DNA from: Pontederia crassipes
Taxonomy: Eukaryota; Streptophyta; Magnoliopsida; Commelinales; Pontederiaceae
NCBI GenBank assembly: GCA_030549335.1
Contig: CM060198.1
Span: forward strand, 54,383,995 to 54,447,994
Direction: 5' to 3'
Length of the DNA stretch: 64,000 nt
Shown here: in pieces, positions 11,402-21,720 of the stretch
Position numbering within the stretch: position 1 is the first letter of the stretch
Layout: each line of letters opens with the position of its first letter
Position numbers and translations under genes: made by a program
The notes under the pieces: generated by a model
Database searches by the model: none
Told to the model about the DNA's origin: nothing
What the model saw: the letters and a program-made list of their open reading frames with translations, nothing else

Positions 11402-14400
11402 TTACTTATTCTCCAGCCGATGGAGCACTGACTCTGCAAATATTTGTTGCCTGAACATGGAGCAAAATAAAACTCAAGAACTTTGGACACCATTGCGCTT
11501 GTTTTCCAAAGCAAGCATGTGAATTAACTAAACAATATAAATTATTTTGGCACAGGGTGAGCTTTGAGTTATCTTTCCCCTATTTATGCAATGCCCTTTT
11601 TTTTATTCCTTTTTTGTATTTCTACATTGTTTTCCCTAAACAATTTAAATGTTGCATACTTGCATTCTGTAAGCTTTGGGCTTGGTCGGAAATACTTCAA
11701 GTATCCATCCCAAGGAACCTTTTTCAGACCAGCTCGAACGGAAATCATGTCTCTTACTCTACAGCATAAAAGGAATGAGATTCAGATGTTATCCTACTGC
11801 TGATGATGATATAAAACCAATTTCTGTTTTGCATAAAGAACAGATTTTACCTTTCTGCAAACTCAATAGGTGTCTCTCCTTTTTTAATGTACTGTGGTTC
11901 AAGATACCAAACATCACAAACAACAGCCCATGATGTCATCAGTTGTGCCAAGTGTGTTGTAAAAGATTGCCTGATATGATTGTCAGATAATTAGTAAAAC
12001 ACTATAATGACTTTTTAAAAATTATCATTTCATATGAGGAAAGAAATGTTACTGGATAAATGATCTAGGTAAAGCTGTTGCAAAAAACGATGCACTTGAC
12101 TTTTCTGTAGAAACACAACCACTTTTCCTCAGAGAAACTAGCACTCAATGATAGAAAGATCATGCTAGGAAGACCATGAAACTAAGAAAATTTGAATGTC
12201 TATTCGATCCTTGTCATTCACAAGTCATTAGCAGAGTCAAATGCATCAAATATCGATAAAAAATGCAGAAGTTGTTTCATAAGACATTAAGACCCATAAC
12301 TTGAGGCAATAAACTTAATGATATAAGACATTAAGTTGTTTCAGAAGGTGTTTTTATTTTATTTTATTTTTTATTTTTGAAGAAAAGGAGGGATTTCATT
12401 TATTCATTCAACGTTAAAGAGTACAAAGGGTTTGACAGAGAAGATGAAGCAGGAAAGGAAGCACCTGACATTGATGCACCAAGACCATTCCTTGGCATTT
12501 TTTTTAATATTGAGAAGGAACAAGTATTCCACAAGAAGAAGAAGAAAAATGGACTAGAATTTCCAGGAGATAGAATACTGGATAATTGTTCAAATATCAT
12601 TCATGTGATTCTTACTTTTTACTGTTCCAGAAGGCATCCACGAAAATTTTGTTATACTTGATTGCCACAGGACAAACAGCACAATCAAGTTCAAAAGCAC
12701 CCTGCAGATAACAAATCACAATAATGGAATTAAATTGACTTAGATAAAATTGAGACTACGATCTAAGAAGATTGAAACTTGACGAGAAGAGTGATCCCAT
12801 GAACCAGCAGCATAAGCAAAGACTTTCTTTTATTTATTTATTTATTTTGAAAGAGCAAAAGAGAATTTTCACTTACAAAAGAAAAGCTTTTCTAGCATAT
12901 AAATATCGGTAACATTTTTCTGATTACTCACATGGGGGTGAAGTTAACATTTTTTTCTCTCTGGCAATTCATTAGATCATTCACTTTGGGAAAGGAAATT
13001 AGCATATCCTTAGACATATTTTGGATAACAAATGGTTTAATACATGAATGCAAGGTTGAGGAATGGCAAAACTAGGTGCTGAGAACAATAAGGAACAAGA
13101 TTATAAATTTATAGAATCCTAAATCAAGAAGAGAAAGGGGACTTCAAAGCAATAAAACAATGCATCTTGTAAAAGGAGAGCTGCTACTACGGTATGCCCT
13201 GTTGTACTGTCTAGACTAATGTGTCTAACTTTTCACCCCAAAAATGGTGAGAAATCCGAAAATCAGTATCAAGTGTTTTTTAGCTTCGTATGCCTGTTAT
13301 ATGTAATTTTCCAAGTAGAAGTAAAACTGTAAAAGTTTCAAAGAGTTGTCTATTATTTTGTTCTTTTACTTTGTCCAGGACCATATAAAATGATATCATT
13401 AAGCTCTTAAAGGAACAACTTAGAGGGGCCAAAATTACATGGCATCGTTCTTGAACTTAAGCAGGGAAGTTGCTTGGCTAATTGGGTTTGCTTATTGAAC
13501 ACAATGAATGATGTCAAATCATACCTTCTTGAACATAACAGTATAATGATTGTTCACGCATGTTCCTTCTGGGAATATCAGAAGAGGGTTGTTGTCAACT
13601 CCTTGAGTATGTTCTCGTAATCTAGGAGAAACATTTAGCAGCAATATTAGCATGAGGATGACATATTTGAATTTTCAGCCAAATATATATATTACTTTCT
13701 TGCCACAACTTCCCGATCCTTGGACTCAGTACGGTTGAACCAAATACAACCAAGACTTTCCAAAATGGTGGTTTGAATGAACCCTAGTCATGAAACAAAC
13801 CAGGACATTGGTAATGAATTAATCATCTGAAACAAACCAAGACACAATATAGTAGGATTCCATAAAAGAAAGGTGCATACTTACCAACCCAACCAGGATG
13901 CTTTTGCATTATAACAGCAAACGCTGTCATCTGTTCTAAGACGATGAAATCAATCATAGATGTATGATTGGCAACGAAAACCTAATCGAGTTAAGTATAT
14001 CACCTCAGCATAAGATTATTATTTTTTAGAGGGCAGCATAAGATCACTTAGCTCCAAAAAAACTTAAATAATTCAATAACACGAAGAACCTGATGTGGTC
14101 TGATGCTAGGGCGAGGACCATGATACTTTATCACTCCTGTCCATGAAGCAACAAATACACTGCACATCATCTCAACCAATTTCCTCTGAAAAAAAAATTC
14201 ATAAGAGTTACATACTTCAGAAAGCATCCTCAAGCACAAGAAGTAATCCAGAATTGAAGTTTTCGAATGAATCGGAACATGGATATTGAGAAAAATTCAA
14301 ACATGCAACTTTCAAAAAAAATCAAGCATGTAAGGTGAATCAGTTGCATGCATAATAATGAGGTCAATTTTATTTATTTATTAATGAGGAGAAAAACATT

Positions 14401-16568
14401 GTCTGCAATAGCATCCACAACGAAACTCATATATACAAACTACATTACTCATTTCTTTTTAATGATACTTCAGGCAGATTCACAAGCTATTTAAGGTAGG
14501 ATTGGTTTCTCAAAGTGAACTCCGCCTATGTTTTATAGCCGGTCCCAAGCCCGAATAAAGGAGGAGGGTTGTGTTAGGCCCCGACAGCCAGCGTAAAACC
14601 CTGTCGAATCTCATGAACATGGATCAACGAAAACGGAATGACGTCGTATGATCCATGTAGCCGACCCCACCTAGTGGGATAAGGCTTTGTTGTTGTTGTT
14701 GTTGTTGGTTTCTCAAAGTGCCCAACTGTAAGATTGGAAACACTATGATGATACAGATAGATCTGGTGGTATAATCTGAATAAATCAGTGCAATCCAATA
14801 CATACTGGTAATTACGTGTTGTTTAACTTGCTAACATGAAAAAAAGAACTCGTTACTGTGTATCAAATGCTCAATACCTTATGAATTGGTAGCACACTGT
14901 ACCACTGGTGAGTAGTAAAATAAGGCGATGGTAGGAAATATGCTTAAAAATTTTCAACTACATTATGAATCATTTCTTTTCAGGTTAACCAGGACAACTA
15001 TCCAATTAGTTGTTTGCATCATATGCAAGTTTTTTGCTAATGATAGATCTGGAGGTTTCCAGAGGGCTGCATTCAGCACAACAACCACAGGAAAGGAGCA
15101 ATATCCATGAAAAGAACTGTAACTATTCAACTGTTTAACTACAAAAAGAAACAAACCTCTATTTTGCATCTTAACTTGTCATGCCCTTTTAGAAGAAAAT
15201 GTACAGAAAAAAATGCTGCAAAGAACACAATCCACCCCACAGCTAAGGTTGCAACTCTGCGACACGAGAAAATTGTTAGTTCTAATGAAAACAAGAGAAA
15301 GAACAAGTTGTCAAATGTTCATGTGATATTAAGCAGCCTATGCTTTTTTTTGTGGGTGGGGGGTGAGCCTTATGCTTGACAAAAAAACATTAGAATACAT
15401 GATCGAGTAAAAAACAGATTATTCTAAACAGATAAAAAAAAATCTCCATCTTTGATGGCAAGTACCACGAGTAGGAGGCCATTTGATTTGACATAGTGTC
15501 AACAAAACATCCTTGATACATTAAATCATTTCTATTCAATTCTCTAATCAACAAAGTTTCCTTTTTGGAAAATAAAGTGCATATTAATTGAGAAAGGAAA
15601 TGAACGTATCCATACCTCAGCGGAAACAAGATGCCATATCTGATGACCACTCCTAAGCACCATAAAGGAAACAAATAGATATTCCAATTCCAGGGTTCAG
15701 GAGGATTTGATTTAAAGCATCGGGTGAAGGAATCCTGATAAAGAATAGAAAGAAAAATAGATATAAACACGAAGCTCGTACTCGGTTATGAGTGGGCTAA
15801 ACATAACTGAACTAATGATGCCTCAACCCGCTCTAGATTTCTTTCATATCATTTAATTTAAAGAAAATGTATCAAAACCAAGATGAACATTGTCCCAAAG
15901 AAGACCAACCAAGAATCTCCAAAAGACCAACATTGTCCGGTAGCAAAACAAACAGAGCCTTGCTCAAGTGAGTTCCAATCATTTTCATTCTTCTGGATAT
16001 TCTGAGCACAGAAGTTGGAGAATTAGAATGCCAATTCTCCCACGTCCTCTTCCCCTTTTTTTTCTCTTTCTTCAATTTTTGGGTTGAAAAAAAAAACTAT
16101 GCCGTCAAACATATTTATTCCACCATGAGAAGCATCTACCCAACATAAAGAAAAGACTCTCAATCTCATTACTCAATATACTCGTAAAACGACCAAGTTT
16201 CGAATTTCGTATATCCAATCAAATCAAAAGCATACATTGATGATGCGGAAACGGGACAGATGTCGAGGGACAACTCACATCGACGATGGCGCCGGCGGCC
16301 TCCGTAAGAGTGGGAGAAATGTCGAGCAAATCCCTCCTGATGAATCACGCAACAACATCTACGCGTTTCACATCACGAAATCGACCTCCAAAAAATCCGA
16401 AAACAAAAATTCCGAGACAAGAAAAAAAAGTAAGAACAGCATGAGGGGCGCTACGCACAGGTGGAGCTTCTTGGGGGAGTCCTTGTGGATGGATTCGGAA
16501 GGGAGGTAATCCTCGATGTTTGGGCGATCGAGGTCCATCTCCGAGCTCGAGACTCCCAATCCGGCCAT
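11402..16568 (-). CDS. GPAT9: Glycerol-3-phosphate acyltransferase 9 (ER sn-1 GPAT)
   Basis: GPAT9 acylates glycerol-3-phosphate at sn-1 in the ER, the first step of membrane lipid and storage oil synthesis. Twelve exons (minus): 16568-16459, 16336-16279, 15734-15616, 15256-15157, 14185-14090, 13981-13885, 13783-13696, 13621-13525, 12701-12616, 11970-11851, 11758-11660, 11450-11402. All introns are GT-AG, all phases close, and the product is 372 aa, close to the 376 aa of Arabidopsis GPAT9. The N-terminus has the family signature DLDRPNIEDYLPS. Acyltransferase blocks are NHTSMID (about 166-172, catalytic His and Asp), GCIWFNR (205-211) and FPEGTC (239-244). Hydrophobic stretches about 70-115 are membrane segments. 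The C-terminus reads FAESVLHRLENK. A SINE sits in the intron after exon 4. I see no defect, and the match is stronger to GPAT9 than to LPEAT-type enzymes. Confidence 0.95.
12360..12870 (-). mobile_element. Possible retroposon tails inside a GPAT9 intron
   Basis: At about 12360-12400 and 12826-12870 a T-rich block is followed on the plus strand by a pyrimidine/purine pattern. On the minus strand it reads as CTCCTTTTCTTC or TTTTGCTCTTTC plus an A-rich tail, resembling LINE or SINE 3' ends. No body or target duplication was resolved. The second piece spans most of the gap after exon 9. Confidence 0.25.
14518..14704 (+). mobile_element. Au-like SINE in GPAT9 intron 4, intact target duplication
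   Basis: A 187-bp insertion with the body GGTCCCAAGCCCG, AGGAGGAGGGTTGTGTTAGG and GATCCATGTAGCCGACC, then CACCTAGTGGGATAAGG and a (TTG)n tail. This is the 3' structure of the Au SINE family known across angiosperms. It is flanked by a perfect 16-bp target duplication, TTGGTTTCTCAAAGTG, at 14502-14517 and 14705-14720. It lies antisense within the GPAT9 intron between exons 4 and 5. A second family member is at about 39565-39766. Confidence 0.9.
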
Positions 16569-16619
16569 GGCGGACGAGTGGCACTGCAACGATAGCGAGG
16601 CTCTCAATTTTTTTTACTC

Positions 16620-19117
16620 TCTCTCTCTCAATATATATCGATAGTAGATTTGATGTTTAGATAAAAAAAAAGTATAATGATAAAAAAAATTTAAAATTTT
16701 ATTAGACCGATAAAACGTTTAAAAATGAAACTTCTTCTTAAGTGAATAATTAAATTGTTAAATGATGTGATAAGAAAAAATAAACGTGACTAACTAATTT
16801 TTAATGAGTTTTTAATTAAAAATAATTATTTTATATATGAAGTATAATTTTACTAAATAATAAAAATAGAAGTATAAATAAAAAATTTATGTAATTTTTT
16901 GTTAAATATATATTATTTAAATAAAAATTAAAAATAAATTATATTTAATGAAATATTAATTTTTTTAAATAAATAAGGAAGGGAAAATAAAGAAGAAAAT
17001 GTGAAAAGAAAATGAAAAAAGAAAAAAAAAAGAGAGATGAAATAAAAAACGTGAAAAAAATCACCGGTTCATCAAAACAATTTGGTATTTGGGAAACCTT
17101 GATTCCACAAACAAATGTCCCCAATAATATTTTATTATTTTATGAAGATTATTTTTTATATTATTAATTACACAATATTTTTATAATTAGTATATTAGAT
17201 AGAAGAAAAAATAAAATTAAGGTAAATAATAACTAAAAATAAAATATAAAAAAATTAACATCATATTTATATAAAATAATTATATAATTATAACTTATTT
17301 AGAAGACCATAATTAATAATTTAATAATATTATACTAATGTTATTAATACTTATTGTAATATTATACTAGTTAATTTTTATTATGATGTATGATAAATGA
17401 AAAATACGCACATTTATATTTTAACATGTCAATAATATTTTATAGTAAATAATAATGGAAATTTTAATTTTAACATAAAACTGAGTAAATTGTGATAGAT
17501 AATTAATACACTTTTTTATTGTTAGACTTAAATAAATTAAAAAATAAGTATATATATTATTACAGTAAATAATATTATATATATACAATATATAGGCCAC
17601 CTATTTTTAGGCCTATTCATCAGTTACGATAGACGAGTGAAACTTTCAAGTTCTTGCAGCGTGAGAATTTTGACGTCGAAACTTTGACGAATTTGCATCA
17701 TCGATCAGAACTAAAATTCACATTTGGCAGAACTTCGCTGAGTTCTAAACGAAAGTTCCCATCCAAACAAGATGGAATCCTTTCCTGTCCAAGGTGGTCA
17801 AAACTCCTATCCATACTCGAGGCCTATGCCATTGTTCCTCGAATGAGCTTTTTCTCTTTCCGTCAAGATCCATGTTCCAAAATATATGAATCTAACATCA
17901 AGTTTTTAGTGTTGAAAATATCTCTTGGGAGAGGTTTGGCCCCTACTCCGCCTAACTTAATTTTATATTTATATTCTCATTTAATTTTTTTCAAAAGTTT
18001 CAATTATATTTATTCAATATTTTAAATTTTTCAAACACGATCATCAAAAAAGATTAAAAAAAACGAAACAATAAATAAATATTATTATAACAGTCACTCA
18101 ATTTTTGTAATTGAAATAAAAATGATAATACAACGTCAATATTTTCTTTCTTCACTTAATTTTAAAATAATAAAAAATAAAAAGGATAGTAGCTTAGTTA
18201 TCGCCCCTGCCCCCTCTATTATTAGCAAGGGGCTAACGTTTATTTATTTATTATTTTAAACTCTAAATAGAAAAAGAAAATATTTATGTGATAATAATCT
18301 TTTAAAAAATAAATAATTACACCAGCTAAATGTTCCTTGAAATATATTTTTCCCTTACTTTTTATGTTTTATTATATTATTATGTATTTTTCAATTTTTA
18401 AAATTTACAAAAATTTAAAAAATACGCCATAGCACCATAAAAGTGTTGTCGTCTCTAGTTGATAATTGATTTTTTATTATTATTTCATGCAGTCTTTTTT
18501 GTTTTATTTTTTATAATGATTGTTATTGAAATTTTTTAAAAGTGAATGAACATAACTAAAATTGTTTATAAGTTGAGTCACTATGCAATTACACAATTAA
18601 GTTTGAATGTAGGGGAGAAAAAATGAAACATAATATTTTTAAATGTTTTAAATTTTGATGCAGAGAAAAGAGAAAATTATGACACTAGATATTTACATGT
18701 AGATTCTTGAGAAAACAAAATAGTGACAAAACAAGAGGGATTGAAAATATTAAAATCTGTGTAAGAAAAAATAATGTCAATTCCAAAATTTTATTTGACC
18801 TCAACAAATTGAGAAAAAAAATAAGGAGTTAGACTAAAATTTAGGAAAAAATTTAACAGATTAAAATCGAGTTGTTCCAAAAAATGATAGGAGCCTATTT
18901 TTTTACTTATATTATAAATTAATGAGTCATTATTTTTTACTATGCACATATAGTTTTATATTATTTAATAAATATTTTTCAATTGCATTTTAAAAGCCAT
19001 ACTTATTACATTTTTCAAGTTTTTTGTGTTAAATAAGTCGGCAAAAGTCCATCATTGGGATCTTTGACGTAAAAAAATAAATAAATAAAATAAAGGGGGA
19101 CTTAGAAATGCTATAAT
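16620..19117. other. AT-rich intergenic region, nothing recognised
   Basis: Apart from a 123-codon plus-strand reading frame at 17654-18025 with no recognisable domain, the stretch is very AT-rich with long T and A runs. No terminal repeats, target duplications or conserved coding motifs were found. The last bases before 19228 are the 3' flank of the bHLH gene. Confidence 0.55.
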
Positions 19118-19227
19118 TGGGATCATTGATGAAATTTTTTTTTCTAAAAATCATAGACCATTATCTAAGGGTGATTCTTCAAGCTCCTGAACATGCTCCT
19201 AACATTCGCAAATTCGCTTCAATTTGC

Positions 19228-20031
19228 TCAAACTTTTGCAGCGTTTACTGCATCTCTGTCTTCAGTCACCTGAGTTTGAGCGCCGGCGGTTTCGACGGAG
19301 AACTCGCGGCCGGAGAAGACAATCCGAATGGTTTCAGGCCTCAGTTCCATGTGCTGCTTCAGAAATTGGAGCGCTCCGATCGCTCCAGCTACCGGTGAAG
19401 TTCTACCGCCCTCCATCTGCAGCCGCAACCTCCCTGTCGCCGCCGTCGTCTGCAACTCCCCGTTGCGCCTCCGGAGCTCCCTCTCGGCCTCCGTCAGCTC
19501 TCTCACGCGCTCTGTCGCCGATTTGAGTATCGCAATCTTATCGCCCTTCGAATATTACGTTGCATTGGCAGAAAGAGAAAAAAAAGGGAGGTAAAATGAA
19601 TTAAGAGATGATGAATTCGTTGTGTACACTATGAAGAAGCTGAGACTGGTGCACACCTTCGACCCGAGCGACAGCATGTCGCGGAGGTCGGCGTAGCCCT
19701 GGCTCAACCTCTCCCTCCTCTCCCTCTCATGCGTCATATGGCTCATATGTCGAAATCCCCGGCGACTACTCTTTGCGGCCGCCGGTCCGCCTTGCGAAAC
19801 CTGGTCGCCATATAGAAAAGTGTGATCCAACTCCGGCGGCGGGGCGGATGAGTGTGCGACGACGGAGGGGACGTAGGACGGCAACGCCGACGGCGGCGCG
19901 TGGATCAGGACGGGATAAGGGAGATCGGAGGGAGGATAACAGAGCGGCGGCGAGAAGACCAAGTTAAGGATGTCATCCTGCTCCTCCGCCGTCGGCAATG
20001 GGAAGGGGCCGTCGTCGTAGTAGCGCTCCAT
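19228..20031 (-). CDS. bHLH transcription factor
   Basis: Basic helix-loop-helix factors bind E-box DNA as dimers in the nucleus. Two exons (minus): 20031-19657 and 19545-19228, joined in phase 0 by a 111-bp GT-AG intron, give 230 aa. The start is MERYYDDGPFP. An upstream in-frame ATG at 20169 exists but only adds an atypical leader. The basic region HMTHERERRERL at about 93-104 has the His5-Glu9-Arg13 pattern of G-box binders. Helix 1 is YADLRDML. The loop spans the intron (GSK then GDKIA) and helix 2 runs ILKSATERVRELTEAE, followed by a short leucine-poor coiled segment. The C-terminal half, ending about IRIVFSGREFSVE, may be a degenerate ACT-like fold. The subfamily is not assigned. First exon is GC-rich. 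It is head to head with the PRA1 gene, 733 bp apart, and has a dead paralogue at 6655-8335. Confidence 0.85.
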
Positions 20032-20314
20032 GGCGGTTTTCCCGGGCTTTTCTTGTGCTTCGTGGTGTGCTCGCTTCCTGTCTTTCCGGGAGATTTGATT
20101 TGTATTACTTGTTACTAGTACGAAAGTCAAAAGCTGAGCACGTTTCTTAAAACCATGAGCAAAAGTCAAAGAATCTTGTCCAATCTAAAACTGTAGAACA
20201 CAAAATTGAAGCGAACTCTGCGAGAGCTAGGAATAAGTTTCACTGAAAGCGAACTCTCGGTTCAATGAATGAATTCGAAGATTGTATAAGGGCTTGAAAC
20301 GATGAATCATTATT

Positions 20315-20558
20315 TACTTTATACGTTTGCATGTGAAAATATGAAGTATGAGTCTTTTTAATTATTAAAAATGATTTTATTGTCGACTATTTTATTTCTA
20401 GAATATTCTTTTGTCAGAAAAATCTCCACATGAAATTCAGATGCGCATGGCGTTGACATTTTTTCTCTTCTTCAAATTAAATTTTAAAAATAAAATATAA
20501 TATTCTTTTTATTTTTAAGTTTGTTTTATTTTGTCTCTGTTGTATTATATATATAAAG
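20315..20558. promoter_or_regulatory. Divergent promoter region between bHLH and PRA1
   Basis: The two start codons (20031 minus, 20765 plus) are 733 bp apart. A TATATATAAAG box at about 20547-20558 points toward PRA1, roughly 210 bp before its ATG. A TATAAAG-like element on the minus strand at about 20315-20325 could serve the bHLH gene. Assignment of these boxes is inferred from position. Confidence 0.4.
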
Positions 20559-20764
20559 AATTCTAAATAAATAAATATATATATAATATGGTGTTTAATA
20601 CGCGTATCAATAGTCGGCAATTTGGGTCACAATCAGACACGCTTCCTCTGTGTCTTCCGTCGAAAGGGGAACACGAAGCCACGAACTCTTCGGACATCGA
20701 CCTCAGTAAAGCCCTCGCATGGCGATCTCTTTGTAGTTGGTTTGGCCGCCGCTGATTTGCTTCC

Positions 20765-21400
20765 ATGTCTTCCACCGCTTCTTGGCCCTCCTACGGCGCC
20801 ATCTCTGGCGGCTCGCCGCCGGCGAAGCCCGCTGATACCTCCGGCACCGCCGCCGGCCTCATCTTCCACGCGAAGGAGCGTGGCCGGGCTGCCCTCTCCG
20901 GCCGCCGGCCGTGGCGCGAGCTCCTGGATCCCGCGGCCTTTTCCCGCCCCTACGACTGCGCAGACGCCATGGCCCGCGTCCGCCGCAACCTGGCCCGCTT
21001 TCGCGCCAACTACGCCCTCGCCGCCCTCCTAGTCGTCTTCGCCGGCCTCCTCTGGCACCCGGTCTCCATGATCGTCTTTCTCCTCGTCTTCGCGGCATGG
21101 CTCGTCCTCTACTTCCTCCGCGACGAGCCGTTAGAGTTTCTCGGCCACGCCGTCGACGACCGCGCGGTGCTGGCCGCGCTGGGGCTGATCACGGTCGTCG
21201 CGCTGGTCGCCACGCGCGTTGGGAAGAACGTGCTCGCGTCGCTCGTCGTGGCGGCGGCGCTAGTCGGACTGCACGCAGCGCTTAGGAAGACGGACGATTT
21301 ACTCTTTGACGAGCAGGATGCTGACGGGGCATTGGTATCGGTGGTCGCTAATCATTCACCGCCGGCGGGACGGTATGGTGGCTATGGCAACAGATTGTGA
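20765..21400 (+). CDS. PRA1F: PRA1 family protein, PRA1.F-like
   Basis: PRA1 proteins are small membrane proteins that bind prenylated Rab GTPases and act in ER-Golgi-endosome trafficking. This single-exon gene encodes 211 aa. The conserved core is RRPWRELLD (about 47-55), [14 protein letters not shown] (about 69-82), a first hydrophobic pair [20 protein letters not shown] with [20 protein letters not shown] (about 83-122), then a second hairpin covering [18 protein letters not shown] and the next 20 residues. The motif RDEPL and the N-terminal YG-I-S stretch fit clade F rather than clade B. Intronless structure is usual for the family. Codon use is very GC-rich, so overlapping frames look open but are shadows. 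The 3' end converges on MET1, 320 bp apart. An AATAAA lies 76 bp after the stop. Confidence 0.93.
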   Translation: MSSTASWPSYGAISGGSPPAKPADTSGTAAGLIFHAKERGRAALSGRRPWRELLDPAAFSRPYDCADAMARVRRNLARFRANYALAALLVVFAGLLWHPVSMIVFLLVFAAWLVLYFLRDEPLEFLGHAVDDRAVLAALGLITVVALVATRVGKNVLASLVVAAALVGLHAALRKTDDLLFDEQDADGALVSVVANHSPPAGRYGGYGNRL

Positions 21401-21475
21401 TTCCAACTTGCCTTTCTTGCTTGGGTGGGAGCCGGTTCCACTTTAAGGACACAAAAGAAATATGTTAACCTGTTG

Positions 21476-21481
21476 AATAAA
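21476..21481 (+). terminator. Polyadenylation signal of PRA1
   Basis: AATAAA lies 76 bp downstream of the PRA1 stop codon in an AT-rich context. It implies a 3' end at about 21500, leaving roughly 220 bp to the MET1 stop. Confidence 0.5.
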
Positions 21482-21720
21482 AATTTGTACACTTTTGGAA
21501 TTGGCGCAATTTTAAATTGATTAGCAATAATAGAATAGAGTACATTGCAGAGATCTATGAAGCTCTGAACATTTTTGTTCTCGTTTACAACAAATGGAAC
21601 AACGCATTTCATATATTTTCTATGGAACTAGCTAATTGACTACATTTGTTCTGCTACAACACATCTCTAAGATAAATTTGCTTCTACTTATGTACAGAAG
21701 CAAGGGGTCAAAATGAATCT

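Noticed and set aside
12377..12661. 94-codon plus-strand frame inside GPAT9
   Set aside because: It runs across a GPAT9 intron and antisense over exon 9; no independent support.
17654..18025. 123-codon plus-strand reading frame
   Set aside because: No known domain, composition changes to AT-rich low complexity halfway, and no splice or promoter context supports it.
19140..19265. A third bHLH exon giving an FEQIEANLRML tail
   Set aside because: It would need a 37-bp intron, shorter than plant introns are known to be. Reading straight through to the stop at 19228 is simpler.
20859..21285. Arg-rich frames on both strands over PRA1
   Set aside because: Side effect of very high GC codon use in PRA1; no family match.
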